NCBI GenBank assembly: GCA_944369075.1
Contig: CALVXK010000001.1
Location: 62,001-126,000 of the forward strand
Source of the DNA: an uncultured Bacilli bacterium
Lineage (GTDB): Bacteria > Bacillota_I > Bacilli_A > RFN20 > CAG-826
Direction of reading: 5' to 3'
Length of the DNA: 64,000 bases
Of this stretch, positions 45,628-55,660 are shown in pieces. Numbering within the stretch: position 1 is the first letter of the stretch; every line of letters begins with the position of its first letter. Below the pieces are notes generated by a model. The model was not told the DNA's origin. It did no database searches and was given only the letters and a program-made list of their open reading frames with translations. Made by a program: the position numbers and the translations under genes.

Positions 45628-47442
45628 TTAATCTTTATCTTCGCCAATATCAAGAATTGATGTGAATGCTTCTTGCGGAAGTTCAACACTTCCGACCATT
45701 TTCATTCTTTTCTTGCCTTCTTTTTGCTTTTCTAATAACTTTCTTTTTCTTGAAATATCTCCACCATAGCATTTTGCTAAAACATCTTTTCTAACTGCTT
45801 TAACATCAGCTCTTGCAATAACTTTTCCATTTATTGCAGCCTGAATTGGAACTTCAAATTGTTGACGAGGAATAACTTCTTTTAATCTAGAAACAAGTTT
45901 TAAACCTTTTTTATAGGCATCTTTTTTATAAACTATTGAAGAAAGAGCATCGATTACATCTCCGTTTAATAAAATATCCATTTTAGCTAAATCAGAAACT
46001 CGATAATCACTAATTTCATAATCTAAAGAAGCATATCCTTTAGTATATGATTTTAATTTATCAAAAAAGTTATAAATAATTTCACTTAATGGTATCTTAT
46101 AAACTAAAACTCTACGTGTTGCATCAAAATATTGTTGATCAACATAAATACCTCTTCTATCTTGGCAAAGTTGCATAATTGGACCAATATATTCTTCCGG
46201 AGTCATAATTTGAGCTTTAACATAAGGCTCTTCAATTTGTTTAACTAATGTTAAATCAGGCATTTTAGAAGGGTTATCTAAATTTATAACGCTACCATCA
46301 GTTAAATAAACTCTATAAATAACGCTTGGAGAAGTAAGAATTAAATCTAAACCATACTCTCTTTCAAGTCTTTCTTGTACTACATCCATATGAAGAAGAC
46401 CTAAAAAACCACATCTAAAACCAAAGCCTAGGGCTTGTGAAGTTTCAGGCTCATATCTTAAAGAAGAATCACTTAAACACAATTTTTCTAAGGCATCCTT
46501 TAAATCGCCATATTTTCTAGAATCAGTTGGATAAATTCCACTATAAACCATTGGTTTAATTTTTCTATAACCTGGTAAAGGTTCTTTTGCTGGATTATCA
46601 AAAATTGTAATTGTATCACCAACATCTACATCCTTAATATCTCTAATTTGGGCACAAAGATAACCAACTTCGCCGCAATTTAACTCTCTTGTTGGAATTT
46701 CTTTTGGAGTTCTAATGCCAAGTTCAGTTACTGTAAAGCTCGCACCACTTCTCATTAATAAAATTTTGTCCCCGACTTTTACTTTTCCGTCTTTTACTCG
46801 AATTAAAATAACAACTCCTCGATAAGAATCATAATAGGAATCAAAAATTAAAGCTTTTAATGGATTAGAATTATCTCCAGAAGGAGCAGGAATATCGCTA
46901 ACTATTCTTTCTAATATTTCTTTAATGTTTTGCCCTGTTTTAGCACTAACAGGTATTGCGCTATCTCCATCAATTCCTATTCTTTCACTTAATTCCTCAC
47001 GACAAAAATCAATTCTTGCACTTGGAAGATCAATTTTATTTATAACTGGGATTACAGTTAAATCATTATCAACTGCAAGATATAAATTTGCTAAAGTTTG
47101 AGCTTCTATTCCTTGAGTAGCATCAATTACAAGCAAAGCTCCTTCACATGCAGCTAAGGAACGAGATACTTCATAAGTAAAATCGACATGCCCAGGAGTA
47201 TCTATAAGGTTAAAAATATAGGTTTTACCATCATCAGCATTATATTTTATTGTTACAGCGTTTAATTTAATTGTAATACCTCTTTCTCTTTCTAAATCCA
47301 TAGAATCAAGAATTTGGTCTTTCATCTCTCTTTTTTCAATAGTTTCAGTAAGCTCTAAAATACGATCACAGATAGTTGATTTTCCATGGTCAATATGAGC
47401 AATAACTGAGAAATTTCTTATAAGTGACTTATCGTAATTCAT
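45628..47442 (-). CDS. lepA: Elongation factor 4 (LepA)
   Basis: LepA (604 aa) is a ribosome-bound GTPase. G1 [25 protein letters not shown] and NKIDLPSA are present, and the LepA-specific C-terminal domain ends [22 protein letters not shown]. An extended -10 (TGGTATATT) ends 8 bases before ATG 47442 with no Shine-Dalgarno, so transcription may start at or very near the start codon. Confidence 0.97.
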   Translation of the reverse strand: MNYDKSLIRNFSVIAHIDHGKSTICDRILELTETIEKREMKDQILDSMDLERERGITIKLNAVTIKYNADDGKTYIFNLIDTPGHVDFTYEVSRSLAACEGALLVIDATQGIEAQTLANLYLAVDNDLTVIPVINKIDLPSARIDFCREELSERIGIDGDSAIPVSAKTGQNIKEILERIVSDIPAPSGDNSNPLKALIFDSYYDSYRGVVILIRVKDGKVKVGDKILLMRSGASFTVTELGIRTPKEIPTRELNCGEVGYLCAQIRDIKDVDVGDTITIFDNPAKEPLPGYRKIKPMVYSGIYPTDSRKYGDLKDALEKLCLSDSSLRYEPETSQALGFGFRCGFLGLLHMDVVQERLEREYGLDLILTSPSVIYRVYLTDGSVINLDNPSKMPDLTLVKQIEEPYVKAQIMTPEEYIGPIMQLCQDRRGIYVDQQYFDATRRVLVYKIPLSEIIYNFFDKLKSYTKGYASLDYEISDYRVSDLAKMDILLNGDVIDALSSIVYKKDAYKKGLKLVSRLKEVIPRQQFEVPIQAAINGKVIARADVKAVRKDVLAKCYGGDISRKRKLLEKQKEGKKRMKMVGSVELPQEAFTSILDIGEDKD

Positions 47443-47468
47443 AATTTATTAATATACCATAAATGATT

Positions 47469-49835
47469 TTACTTTTTATAAAAATTTAAAACTTCTTCTT
47501 CGATTTCTTGTTTATTTTTAATAAACCTATAGTTTTTAAAAGCAGTATGAAATAGGAATGAATATGAAACATAATGATATCTATCATCGATTAATAAAGC
47601 CATACCTCTATCATTTTCACTTCTAATTATTCTTCCAATTGCTTGCCTAATTTTACTAATTCCTGGATAAATAAAGGCGTAATCGTATCCTTTTTTATAT
47701 TTATTAAAATAAATTTGTAATTGGCGATTTTCTAAATTAAATGTTGGAAGCCCAACTCCTATAATTACAGTTCCAATTAACCTATCATTTTCTAATGAAA
47801 TCGCCTCTGAAAAACTTCCTCCAAGAACACAAATTCCAATATTTGTAACTGTTGTATTTTCGACAAAATTTTCTAAGAAAATATCTCTATCTTCTTTTTT
47901 CATAGTTTTATTTTGAATAAAGAAGTTACAATCTTTAAACCTATAATCATGTAATATTTTTGTTGAAAGATTCAACAAATACTCAAATGAAGGGCAAAAT
48001 ATCATATAATTTCCTATTTTTGGTTTAACAAAACTTTCAATCTTAGATATTACATCTTCAATAGTATTTTCTCGATCTTTATATCGGATAGAGATATTAT
48101 TATCAACTAAAATACGTAAATTTTCGCTACTATATGGAGATTCAAAATAAGTACTTTTATAATCAGAGTTCCCTAAAATTACATCAGCATAATAATAAAA
48201 AGGCGTTAAAGTTCCACTAAATATTAAGCTACCATAAAGCATTTTCAATTTAGGATAAATAAAGGTTGCAGCATCAATGCAATTTAATTTTAAAGTTAAA
48301 TCATTTTTATCTCTAATTAAATTAATGCAATAATTTTGTTCCGAATAAAATTCATATATTTTCAAAAATCTAAATACATCTATACTCAAATTTTTATATT
48401 TTGTTGCAACTTGAATCTTATCTTTCTTTTTGTAGCTAAGATATAGATCCTCAAAATCTCTTAATACATTAATTAAATCAAAACCAATACTTTGAATTTG
48501 CTTTTCTTTTTCATAATGCTCAAAAAAATTATAATATTCTTTAAAAGTTCGACATAATTTTTCAATATTTCTTTTTAAAGGTTTGTAGTTTAACTTACTT
48601 ATTTCTTTTAAAGCTTCGAGAATAGTTGAAAGAGATAATTCGGCTGAATACATATCCCTAGTTCGATCAACTAAATTATGTCCTTCATCAACTAAAATAG
48701 ACTTTTTATATTTTTTTATATTTTCATCTGCAAAAAATCTTTGTAGATAAGATATTGGATGAAAAACATAGTTATAATCACAAATAATAAAATCACAATA
48801 TGTGGAAATATCTAAAGATAATTCAAATGGGCAAATATTAAATTTATCAACCAATTCATCAAAAACTTCTTTTGTAAATATATCGTAATTTTCTAAAGAA
48901 TATATTAAAACCTCATAAAGTTTGGTGTAATAGCCTTTAGCAAAAGGACAAATCTCTGGATTACAAACCTTGTTTTCATTTTGACAAACACAGGATTTTT
49001 CTCTTGAGTAAATATTAACGGCTTTGATTCTTAATCCATCTTTAAAAAGAATATTTAATGCGATATTTGCAGCATTAAATCCTTCATTTTTAGCACTTAG
49101 ATAAAACACTTTTTCGGTTATTTTATCTCTCATGGCTTCTAAAGAGCCATAAATAACTGAAATTGACTTTCCAATTCCAGTGCTTGCTTCTACAAAACTA
49201 ATATCTTTATTACTAATAGTATTATATGTATAATCGATTAATTCTTTTTGACCTTTTCGATAAAAATTAAAAGGAAAACACATTTTTTGTAATGATTCAT
49301 CCTTTTTATTTTCGAAATTTTTGCGGACATTTAAAAATGCAATATATTTATCAAAAAAGCTATTAACAATATTAACTAAAGTTTCTGTAGTAAATTTATA
49401 GTTTTTTATTAGTCGTTTTTTAGATACTTGAGACAAGTAAACTAGTCTTAAGTTAATAGCTTCTAAATTATTATCGAGACAATAAATAAGCCCATAGACT
49501 TGTGCTTGTCCCAAATGCCATATTTCATTTTCTTTATGAAAGATTTCCAAATCTTTATTTGTAGTTTTTAGTTCTTCTATTATAGGGGTAGAATTATCAT
49601 CTTTAACAATCAAGCCATCACATCTACCATGAATATCAAAATTATAATTATCGTAAATAAACTCGTGAGATAAATATACTTCGCTAGTATAAGAAGATCC
49701 TTGTTCTGATTGATATTTTTTATGAAGTCTAGTGCCTTCTTGCATTGTTTCTTCATTAAAATAACGGCTATCTATATCGCCCGTTCTTAAAACGAAATCA
49801 ACCAAATCATGTACACTTAAACTTATATAATTCAT
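47469..49835 (-). CDS. PD-(D/E)XK nuclease fused to a Rad3/DinG-family helicase
   Basis: A 788-aa protein. Residues 1-170 resemble a RecB/Cas4-type nuclease: Asp73 (GRCDG), Glu88-Leu-Lys90 (IIEELKT) and GQAQVYG. The helicase has Walker A ASTGIGKS (Lys223), four Cys for an Fe-S cluster (CVCQNENKVCNPEIC), DEGH as motif II and RQAIGRIIRS as motif VI. It probably unwinds 5'-3' and degrades DNA in repair. Bacillus DinG carries a DnaQ-type exonuclease instead. The ATG overlaps the fmt stop (TAATG). Confidence 0.8.
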   Translation of the reverse strand: MNYISLSVHDLVDFVLRTGDIDSRYFNEETMQEGTRLHKKYQSEQGSSYTSEVYLSHEFIYDNYNFDIHGRCDGLIVKDDNSTPIIEELKTTNKDLEIFHKENEIWHLGQAQVYGLIYCLDNNLEAINLRLVYLSQVSKKRLIKNYKFTTETLVNIVNSFFDKYIAFLNVRKNFENKKDESLQKMCFPFNFYRKGQKELIDYTYNTISNKDISFVEASTGIGKSISVIYGSLEAMRDKITEKVFYLSAKNEGFNAANIALNILFKDGLRIKAVNIYSREKSCVCQNENKVCNPEICPFAKGYYTKLYEVLIYSLENYDIFTKEVFDELVDKFNICPFELSLDISTYCDFIICDYNYVFHPISYLQRFFADENIKKYKKSILVDEGHNLVDRTRDMYSAELSLSTILEALKEISKLNYKPLKRNIEKLCRTFKEYYNFFEHYEKEKQIQSIGFDLINVLRDFEDLYLSYKKKDKIQVATKYKNLSIDVFRFLKIYEFYSEQNYCINLIRDKNDLTLKLNCIDAATFIYPKLKMLYGSLIFSGTLTPFYYYADVILGNSDYKSTYFESPYSSENLRILVDNNISIRYKDRENTIEDVISKIESFVKPKIGNYMIFCPSFEYLLNLSTKILHDYRFKDCNFFIQNKTMKKEDRDIFLENFVENTTVTNIGICVLGGSFSEAISLENDRLIGTVIIGVGLPTFNLENRQLQIYFNKYKKGYDYAFIYPGISKIRQAIGRIIRSENDRGMALLIDDRYHYVSYSFLFHTAFKNYRFIKNKQEIEEEVLNFYKK

Positions 49836-50782
49836 TAAATAGCCTTATTTACTTCAAAATCCTTAGAATTTCCGTTATAAAAATCGCTAATTCCCATAAC
49901 TTTTTTGCCTTGTTTTTGAATTAGTAAAACTTTGATAGCTCCATCTTTAGTTTTAATTAATAATTCTTTTTTATTAAAAGCAAGAATAGTTCCACTAGTT
50001 AAAGATGAACTATCATCAATTTTCTCTGCTTTTAATATTTTATACTTAATGTTATTAAAAACAAAATATGCTCCTGGATGTGTTGAAAGAGCTCTAACTT
50101 TATTGACTATCTCATCGCTAGTTTTATCAAATGTTATGATTTCATCTTCAGGTAAAATTTTCTTTGTAAAAGTAACAAGTTCTTCGTTTTGTTCTTCTCC
50201 TTTTAGCTCATTATTAAGATATTTATCGAGATTTTCTTCAACAATTTCAAAACAAACTTGTTCCATTTTAGCAATGGTCGAGTCATAATTATCATCTAAA
50301 GTTAAAGGAAATTTCTTAATGGCATACATTTTTCCTGCATCCATTTTATCAACCATTTCCATTAGAGTTACACCTGTTTCTTTATCACCGTTTAATAAAG
50401 CATATTGAATTGGGGCAGCACCTCTATATTTTGGCAAAATAGATCCGTGTAAATTCAAACAACCATACTTTGGAATGGTAAGAATATCATGAGAGATAAT
50501 TTGACCATAAGAAAGGGTCAAAATTAAATCAGGGCTTAATTCTTTTAATTCTTGATAATGCTCTCTTACTTTTTTAAATTGATAAGTAGGAATATTGTTT
50601 TTATTTGCTACAACTTTTGTAGGTACTGGCTCAATGATATTTTTTCTGCCTACAGGCTTATCTTCTTGAGCAACAACACCTATGACGTTATAATTATTTT
50701 CTAACATTTTTTCTAAAACATATGCACTAATTTCTGGAGTGCCGAAAAATAATATTTTGATATCTTTTCTTGAAATCGACAT
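49835..50782 (-). CDS. fmt: Methionyl-tRNA formyltransferase
   Basis: Fmt (315 aa) formylates initiator Met-tRNA. The N-terminal Rossmann domain has FFGTPEISAYVL and the active-site NLHGSILPKYRGAAPIQ; the C-terminal OB-like domain follows. ATG 50782 is chosen because GGAGGG lies between it and an in-frame ATG five codons upstream. It diverges from rpsT; a 7-bp hairpin at 50805-50823 lies upstream. Confidence 0.94.
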   Translation of the reverse strand: MSISRKDIKILFFGTPEISAYVLEKMLENNYNVIGVVAQEDKPVGRKNIIEPVPTKVVANKNNIPTYQFKKVREHYQELKELSPDLILTLSYGQIISHDILTIPKYGCLNLHGSILPKYRGAAPIQYALLNGDKETGVTLMEMVDKMDAGKMYAIKKFPLTLDDNYDSTIAKMEQVCFEIVEENLDKYLNNELKGEEQNEELVTFTKKILPEDEIITFDKTSDEIVNKVRALSTHPGAYFVFNNIKYKILKAEKIDDSSSLTSGTILAFNKKELLIKTKDGAIKVLLIQKQGKKVMGISDFYNGNSKDFEVNKAI

Positions 50783-50874
50783 TAAAGTTCCCTCCATTCA
50801 TATTATCTTGATTTTATCAAGATTTTCTTTAAAATTATACTCGAAACAACGCTTAAAAAATACAGAATTTTACA

Positions 50875-50903
50875 TTGATTTTAATAAGTTGTTTTGGTAG
50901 AAT
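50875..50903 (+). promoter_or_regulatory. Sigma-A promoter of rpsT
   Basis: TTGATT (50875-50880), 17 bases, TAGAAT (50898-50903). The predicted leader of about 22 bases contains GAGG before ATG 50933, in contrast to the leaderless genes in this window. Confidence 0.75.
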
Positions 50904-50932
50904 ACTATCCGTATCGATTGAGGTAAGTAACA

Positions 50933-51196
50933 ATGGCAAACATTAAATCACAAATCAAAAGAAATAAAACAAACGAAAAGGCTAGATTAAGAAATATTTC
51001 TTATAAATCAAAATTAAGAACTGCTGCTAAGAAAGTTAGAGTTGCTTGCGAAGCTAAGGATTTAGAAAAAGCACAATCAGAATTAAAAGTTGCAGTTTCA
51101 ATTATCGATAGAGCTGTTGTTAAAGGTATCGTCCACAAGAAAACAGCTGCAAGAGAAAAATCAACACTTCAACATCTAGTTAATTCTTTAAAGTAA
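50933..51196 (+). CDS. rpsT: 30S ribosomal protein S20
   Basis: An 87-aa basic helical protein with the S20 pattern MANIKSQIKRNKTNEKARLRN and GIVHKKTAAREKSTL. It is convergent with holA, matching the comE-holA-rpsT neighbourhood of Bacillus. Confidence 0.97.
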   Translation: MANIKSQIKRNKTNEKARLRNISYKSKLRTAAKKVRVACEAKDLEKAQSELKVAVSIIDRAVVKGIVHKKTAAREKSTLQHLVNSLK

Positions 51197-51207
51197 TTTC
51201 TGTAATT

Positions 51208-51237
51208 AATCGCTCTAATATGAGCGATTTTTTATTT
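51208..51237. terminator. Terminator between rpsT and holA
   Basis: The stem AATCGCTC/GAGCGATT (51208-51215 with 51222-51229) is followed by a T run on the plus strand. It ends rpsT and abuts the holA stop. Confidence 0.88.
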
Positions 51238-51239
51238 AC

Positions 51240-52205
51240 TTACAAATCTAATAGAAACATTTCAAAAGCAAAAAAGCGGTCTACTTCACTTGTCTTAATA
51301 GATTTATCCAAATAATAAAGTTTATCTAAAATAGATTGAATTGTTTTATTGTTAAAACCTTTTAAATTTCGCAAAGAAATAGAAACTCTAAAAGGGTTAA
51401 CGTTTAATGTTTTAGCAATTTCATCATCACTTTTTTTTAGTCCATTCAAGAATAATATTTGATCATAAAAAATAAAATTTGTAGTTAAGGCATTAATTAG
51501 TCTTACTGGTTCAACATTTTTAGTTTTTAAATTATTATATGCATCAAAAATTAGTTTTTTATTATTTTTTAAAATCGCATCAGATAATTCGAAAAAATTA
51601 TCATCAATAGTTTTAGCTGAAATTTTCTTAATATCTTCTACGTTAATTTCATGATCTTCTAGTTTATAAAGCATTAACTTATTTGCTTCATTTTCAAATA
51701 TAAATAAGTCATTATTTACATATTCATAAAGTAAATTAATCGCTTCTTGAGAAATTGTATATTTTTTTGCATTAAAAAACTTGGCAATATAATCAATAAA
51801 AGTTGTTTTACTAGTTTGTTTAAAAGAGTAAATTTTTTCGTTATCTTCGAAGTATTTTACAATCTTCGATTTAGTTAAAAGACGGTCATTTTTAGTAATT
51901 AAAATAACCATTACGTCTTCTATCTTATATTTTAAGAAAGAAAGGAATTCGTTAACCTCTTTTTCATCTAACTTTTTGTTTTCTTTATCAACAGATAAAA
52001 AATCGGAATTATTCAAAATTACTATCTTTTTTGATAAAAATGCTAATCCAGTTTGAGCTATTTCGTCCAAAAATGGACTAAATCCACTTTCTAAATAATC
52101 AAATTTGATTACATTTTTTTCCTCATCTTTAAAAAAGTTAGAAATAAGTTTATTTACTTGCTTATTGATTAAGAATTCTTCTTTGCCATATAAAATAAAA
52201 TTCAT
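51240..52205 (-). CDS. holA: DNA polymerase III delta subunit
   Basis: HolA (321 aa) opens the sliding clamp in the clamp loader. It shows the family start MNFILYGKEEFLINKQVNKLI, KKIVILNNSDFL and the helical collar (KTIDDNFFELSDAILKNNKK, then NPFRVSISLRNLKGF). It follows comEC by 14 bases, as yqeN does in Bacillus, so it could be induced together with DNA uptake genes. Confidence 0.9.
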   Translation of the reverse strand: MNFILYGKEEFLINKQVNKLISNFFKDEEKNVIKFDYLESGFSPFLDEIAQTGLAFLSKKIVILNNSDFLSVDKENKKLDEKEVNEFLSFLKYKIEDVMVILITKNDRLLTKSKIVKYFEDNEKIYSFKQTSKTTFIDYIAKFFNAKKYTISQEAINLLYEYVNNDLFIFENEANKLMLYKLEDHEINVEDIKKISAKTIDDNFFELSDAILKNNKKLIFDAYNNLKTKNVEPVRLINALTTNFIFYDQILFLNGLKKSDDEIAKTLNVNPFRVSISLRNLKGFNNKTIQSILDKLYYLDKSIKTSEVDRFFAFEMFLLDL

Positions 52206-52219
52206 GTAATAATTTTACA

Positions 52220-54244
52220 CTAAACGAAAATATTTTTGTATGTAATACTTCCTTCAATATCAGTTCTTCTTATTTTAGCATTTACTTTCTTTAAATTTTC
52301 CAAAGTTTCTTCATTAGGATGATGGTAAATATTATTTTTACCACAAGAAATAATAGCTTCTTTTGGTGTAACAACTTTTAAAAACTCTAATGATGATGAA
52401 GTTTTAGAACCGTGATGTCCGACTTTTAAAATATCTATATCTAAAGTAGGATTATCTTTAATTATTTGCTCTTCTATTTTACTAGGAGCATCTCCCATAA
52501 TAAGAAAAGATGTATCTCCAAGTTCAAATTTTAAAACTAATGATTTATCATTTTCATCTTCCCGCAAGTCTTTATAAATATTTAGATTGCCAACTTTAAA
52601 TATTGTTGAGTCAAACTCATTAAAATTTGAATAATCATAAACATTTTTAACATCAAAATGATCTGCTAAAGATTCAAATCCTCCACTATGATCGAAATCA
52701 TTATGTGTTAGAAATACTGCGTCTAGAGAATAAATCCTATTTTTCTTTAAAAAAGGAATTAAAGAGTTCGTCGCAATATCGTTATAAGTTAATCCACCAG
52801 TATCAATTAAATACGAATGATTTTTTATTCTTACTAAAGTTGAATCTCCTTGCCCAACATTAATAAATGTTACTTGATAAGTAAAACTATTTTCTATAGG
52901 AATAACATATAAGACTAATAAACTAACTTCAAAAAGCGCAATTGGTATTAGTTTTCGTTTATGTTTAATCTCAAAATAATAGAAAAATAATATTACTAAA
53001 GCATAATAAACTAAATACATTAATGAATTAAACTCCGGAACATGAATATTTAAATTTAATTTATCAAAAAGCATTATAAATTCAGTTAAATATTTTAAGA
53101 TAAAATCAACGACATTATATGGTAAAAAGAAAAAAGATAAGACACCAATAATAAAGATTACTTTATTAAGAGGAGAAATAATAAATATGATTATTATCGA
53201 TAAAATATTAAAAGAATAATTGCTTGAAATAGTAAAAGGAAGAACGATTATAGATATAACGATTTGCATTAAAAACTTTTTTTCAATGTTTTTATAATTA
53301 TTAAAATTATTGCCAATAAGCATCAAGAAAAAGTAAATAGTAAAAGATATATAAAAGGATGATTGGAATATAATCCTAGGAAAAAGAAAAATAAAAGCTA
53401 ATCCCATTAAAGAAATTACTTCTATTCGTTCAAACCTTCTATTTAAGTAAAACTTATTAAAGAAATTGAATAAATAAAATACTATTACTCTAATAACAAC
53501 AAATTTATTCAAGTTAATCAATAAGAAAGGTAGAAATGTTAAAAAGGCTAAAATAGTACTTTCTTTTTCTTCAAATTTTAGAAAATATAACTTTTTTAAA
53601 GAATATAAAGCAAAATTTAAATATGTACCGGTTAAAGAAATTATTGCAACTACTTGTATTTCTCTTAATTTGTTTATATTTTCATTATCATAAACTGAAT
53701 AAGAAAATAACATCGAACCAAGATAATCTTTAACAAGTTCATTTTTAAATTGGTTTAAAAAGGTCTTTTTTAAAAAATAATTTCCTAATGGAAAATTAAA
53801 AATATAGCTAATCTCATTACTATTAATTTGATAATCTACATTCTTAGAAAACAAATAATAATTAAAATCAAATTGTGATTCTAATGTAGTAAAATCAATT
53901 TTACTTTTAGTTCCAATAACTTTAATAATATCTAAAAAATCATAACTTGATTCCTTATCAACTTTTAAATAAAAAGTTTCTAATCCATTAAAAACTAAAC
54001 AATATCCTTCTTTTCTTTCGATTACTAAGTAATATGAAGTATCAAGATGAATAAATTTAGTTAATAAACATATAGTTAAAGTAAGTAAACTAGCTAAAAC
54101 TACATAATAAATTAGCTTTTTGTTTTTTATTTTAAATATCAAAAAGTATAAAAGTAAAATCAAGAAGAAAATACCAAGAACATAATTTCCATAAAAAAGT
54201 AACGGAACGATTAAAGCACTTAAAAATAGAGCGAAAATACTCAT
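52220..54244 (-). CDS. comEC: DNA uptake channel ComEC
   Basis: A 674-aa polytopic protein that carries single-stranded DNA across the membrane in natural transformation. The N-terminal half has about ten hydrophobic segments including the competence domain; the C-terminal 230 residues are an MBL-type nuclease domain with VGQGDSTLVRI, FLTHNDFDHSGGF, IMGDAPS and VGHHGSKTSSS. It follows comEA by 3 bases. Confidence 0.92.
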   Translation of the reverse strand: MSIFALFLSALIVPLLFYGNYVLGIFFLILLLYFLIFKIKNKKLIYYVVLASLLTLTICLLTKFIHLDTSYYLVIERKEGYCLVFNGLETFYLKVDKESSYDFLDIIKVIGTKSKIDFTTLESQFDFNYYLFSKNVDYQINSNEISYIFNFPLGNYFLKKTFLNQFKNELVKDYLGSMLFSYSVYDNENINKLREIQVVAIISLTGTYLNFALYSLKKLYFLKFEEKESTILAFLTFLPFLLINLNKFVVIRVIVFYLFNFFNKFYLNRRFERIEVISLMGLAFIFLFPRIIFQSSFYISFTIYFFLMLIGNNFNNYKNIEKKFLMQIVISIIVLPFTISSNYSFNILSIIIIFIISPLNKVIFIIGVLSFFFLPYNVVDFILKYLTEFIMLFDKLNLNIHVPEFNSLMYLVYYALVILFFYYFEIKHKRKLIPIALFEVSLLVLYVIPIENSFTYQVTFINVGQGDSTLVRIKNHSYLIDTGGLTYNDIATNSLIPFLKKNRIYSLDAVFLTHNDFDHSGGFESLADHFDVKNVYDYSNFNEFDSTIFKVGNLNIYKDLREDENDKSLVLKFELGDTSFLIMGDAPSKIEEQIIKDNPTLDIDILKVGHHGSKTSSSLEFLKVVTPKEAIISCGKNNIYHHPNEETLENLKKVNAKIRRTDIEGSITYKNIFV

Positions 54245-54247
54245 TTT

Positions 54248-54802
54248 CTATGCATTTTTAAGCATTATCTCATTTTTCATCTTTGAAAAAGTGGCATTTC
54301 CAATTCCATCAACATTTTTTAAATCTTCTAAAGTATAAAATTGACCATTTTCTTCTCGATATTGATAAATTTTATTCGCAATTGTTTCCCCTACCCCAGA
54401 AATTGAATCAAGTTCATCAACACTAGCTTCATTGATATTAACTTTTTCAATAACATTATTGCCACAAACATCATCTAATTCAAATTTAGATGGAATAAAG
54501 TAAGATTCATTATCTTTTAAGGGTGCTTCAAAAAAATAACATCTATCATCAGCAGTATCAGTTACTCCACCAGCGAGTTCGATTAAATCAGCCATTGTCG
54601 CACCTTCATCTAAAGTATAATTGTTCGGTGAAACTACATCTCCAGTAATTCCAACAGTTATTGTTCCACTATCTGTTAATGAACCACCATTAGATATCCC
54701 TCCACCATCTCCACTACTTTCTAAATTTGGATCAATTGCTTTCATAACAACTAAACCAACAATAGTTAAAAGAACACCAATTATAACGACTTTGCCTAAC
54801 AT
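54248..54802 (-). CDS. comEA: Competence DNA receptor ComEA
   Basis: A 184-aa membrane-anchored DNA receptor: one N-terminal helix (residues 2-22), a SLBB domain (about 46-77, TVGITGDVVSPNNYTLDEGA) and a C-terminal double helix-hairpin-helix (VNINEASVDELDSISGVGETIANKI, then LEDLKNVDGIG) that binds DNA. The order comEA-comEC-holA is conserved; comEB is absent. Its GGAGG and the preceding promoter-like element are held in a strong hairpin (54803-54848), so expression looks tightly gated. Confidence 0.92.
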   Translation of the reverse strand: MLGKVVIIGVLLTIVGLVVMKAIDPNLESSGDGGGISNGGSLTDSGTITVGITGDVVSPNNYTLDEGATMADLIELAGGVTDTADDRCYFFEAPLKDNESYFIPSKFELDDVCGNNVIEKVNINEASVDELDSISGVGETIANKIYQYREENGQFYTLEDLKNVDGIGNATFSKMKNEIMLKNA

Positions 54803-54848
54803 AAAAAACCTCCATCTATATACAAGAATGTTTTGATGGAGGTTTTTT
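54803..54848 (-). terminator. Hairpin that ends greA and masks the comEA ribosome binding site
   Basis: A perfect 14-bp stem (54803-54816 with 54835-54848) has an 18-base loop. On the minus strand the 3' arm reads GATGGAGG then six T, directly followed by the comEA ATG. Transcripts from greA would form a terminator-like hairpin that also buries the GGAGG. Transcripts starting in or after the loop would lack the 5' arm and leave it free. Confidence 0.8.
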
Positions 54849-54853
54849 ATCCC
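54817..54853 (-). promoter_or_regulatory. Copy 3 of the shared promoter-like element (comEA)
   Basis: Minus strand: GGGATAAA (54846-54853), 8 bases, ATCAAAACATTCTTG (54823-54837), then TATATA (54817-54822). Both blocks are identical to those at 9510 and 33293, with the same spacing, although the 8 bases between them differ because they form the hairpin arm. Confidence 0.7.
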
Positions 54854-54868
54854 TATTAAATTAATTTT

Positions 54869-55354
54869 TTAAATAATTTCTAGAATTTCAATATCGTAAG
54901 GATGAGTTGCATTTACAGTTACAACATCTCCAACCCTGCTTCCAATTAATGCTTGTCCTAAAGCACATTCATTAGAAATTCTCATGTTATTTGGATCAGT
55001 TAATGGATCAGCTTCAATTGATGAAACAATTTTAACTGTAAATTCTTTATTTAAAGTAACGTCTTTAAATTTTACTGTTGAAGAAATTCTAACTTCATTT
55101 TTCTTTTTGCTTTCATTAACAACTTTAGCATTAGCTAAAATAGCTTCAATCTCTTTAATTCTAGCTTCAACTTCAGCTTGTTTAGTTCTTGCAGCATCAT
55201 AATCAGCGTTTTCAGAAAGGTCGCCCATTGCTCTAGCATTTTGTAAAGCTTCAATAACTTGAGGTCTTTCTTCATCAATTAATCTTCTATATTCTTTTTG
55301 TAAATCTTCTAAACCTTCTTGGGTTAAAATAAATTCTTTTGTAGTTGCAGCCAT
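54869..55354 (-). CDS. greA: Transcription elongation factor GreA
   Basis: GreA (161 aa) rescues backtracked RNA polymerase. The N-terminal coiled coil (GLEDLQKEYRRLIDEERPQV, GDLSENADYDAARTKQAEVE) carries the conserved acidic tip residues Asp and Glu, and the C-terminal FKBP-like domain follows. It comes after DUF1292 in the alaS unit; GGGAGG precedes ATG. Confidence 0.95.
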   Translation of the reverse strand: MAATTKEFILTQEGLEDLQKEYRRLIDEERPQVIEALQNARAMGDLSENADYDAARTKQAEVEARIKEIEAILANAKVVNESKKKNEVRISSTVKFKDVTLNKEFTVKIVSSIEADPLTDPNNMRISNECALGQALIGSRVGDVVTVNATHPYDIEILEII

Positions 55355-55392
55355 ATATTCCTCCCGCGTTTCGTTATTGTATCACAATTTCC

Positions 55393-55659
55393 TTATTTAA
55401 TCTCTTGAATTTTAGGATCACTTTGATAAGCGTTTAATACTTCTTCAGCTTCTTCAAGTTCTTCATCATCAGTAACTTCAAAAAGTTCACCATCATCTGT
55501 ATAACGCATAACTATTATATCATCTGGAGAAGAAGGTTCATAAATAAAAGCGTATTCAGCACCTCTTTCCTTATTTTCGTAAGTAAAAAGTATCTTGAAT
55601 AAATATTCTTTACCATCTTCATCATAGATTTTAATATCATCATCGCCTAATCTTTCCAT
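55393..55659 (-). CDS. DUF1292 (YrzB-family) protein
   Basis: An 88-aa acidic protein of the DUF1292 family: IKIYDEDGKEYLFKILFTYEN and YAFIYEPS, followed by an acidic C terminus. The position directly after ruvX is the same as yrzB in Bacillus. Function unknown. Confidence 0.85.
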   Translation of the reverse strand: MERLGDDDIKIYDEDGKEYLFKILFTYENKERGAEYAFIYEPSSPDDIIVMRYTDDGELFEVTDDEELEEAEEVLNAYQSDPKIQEIK

Positions 55660-55660
55660 A

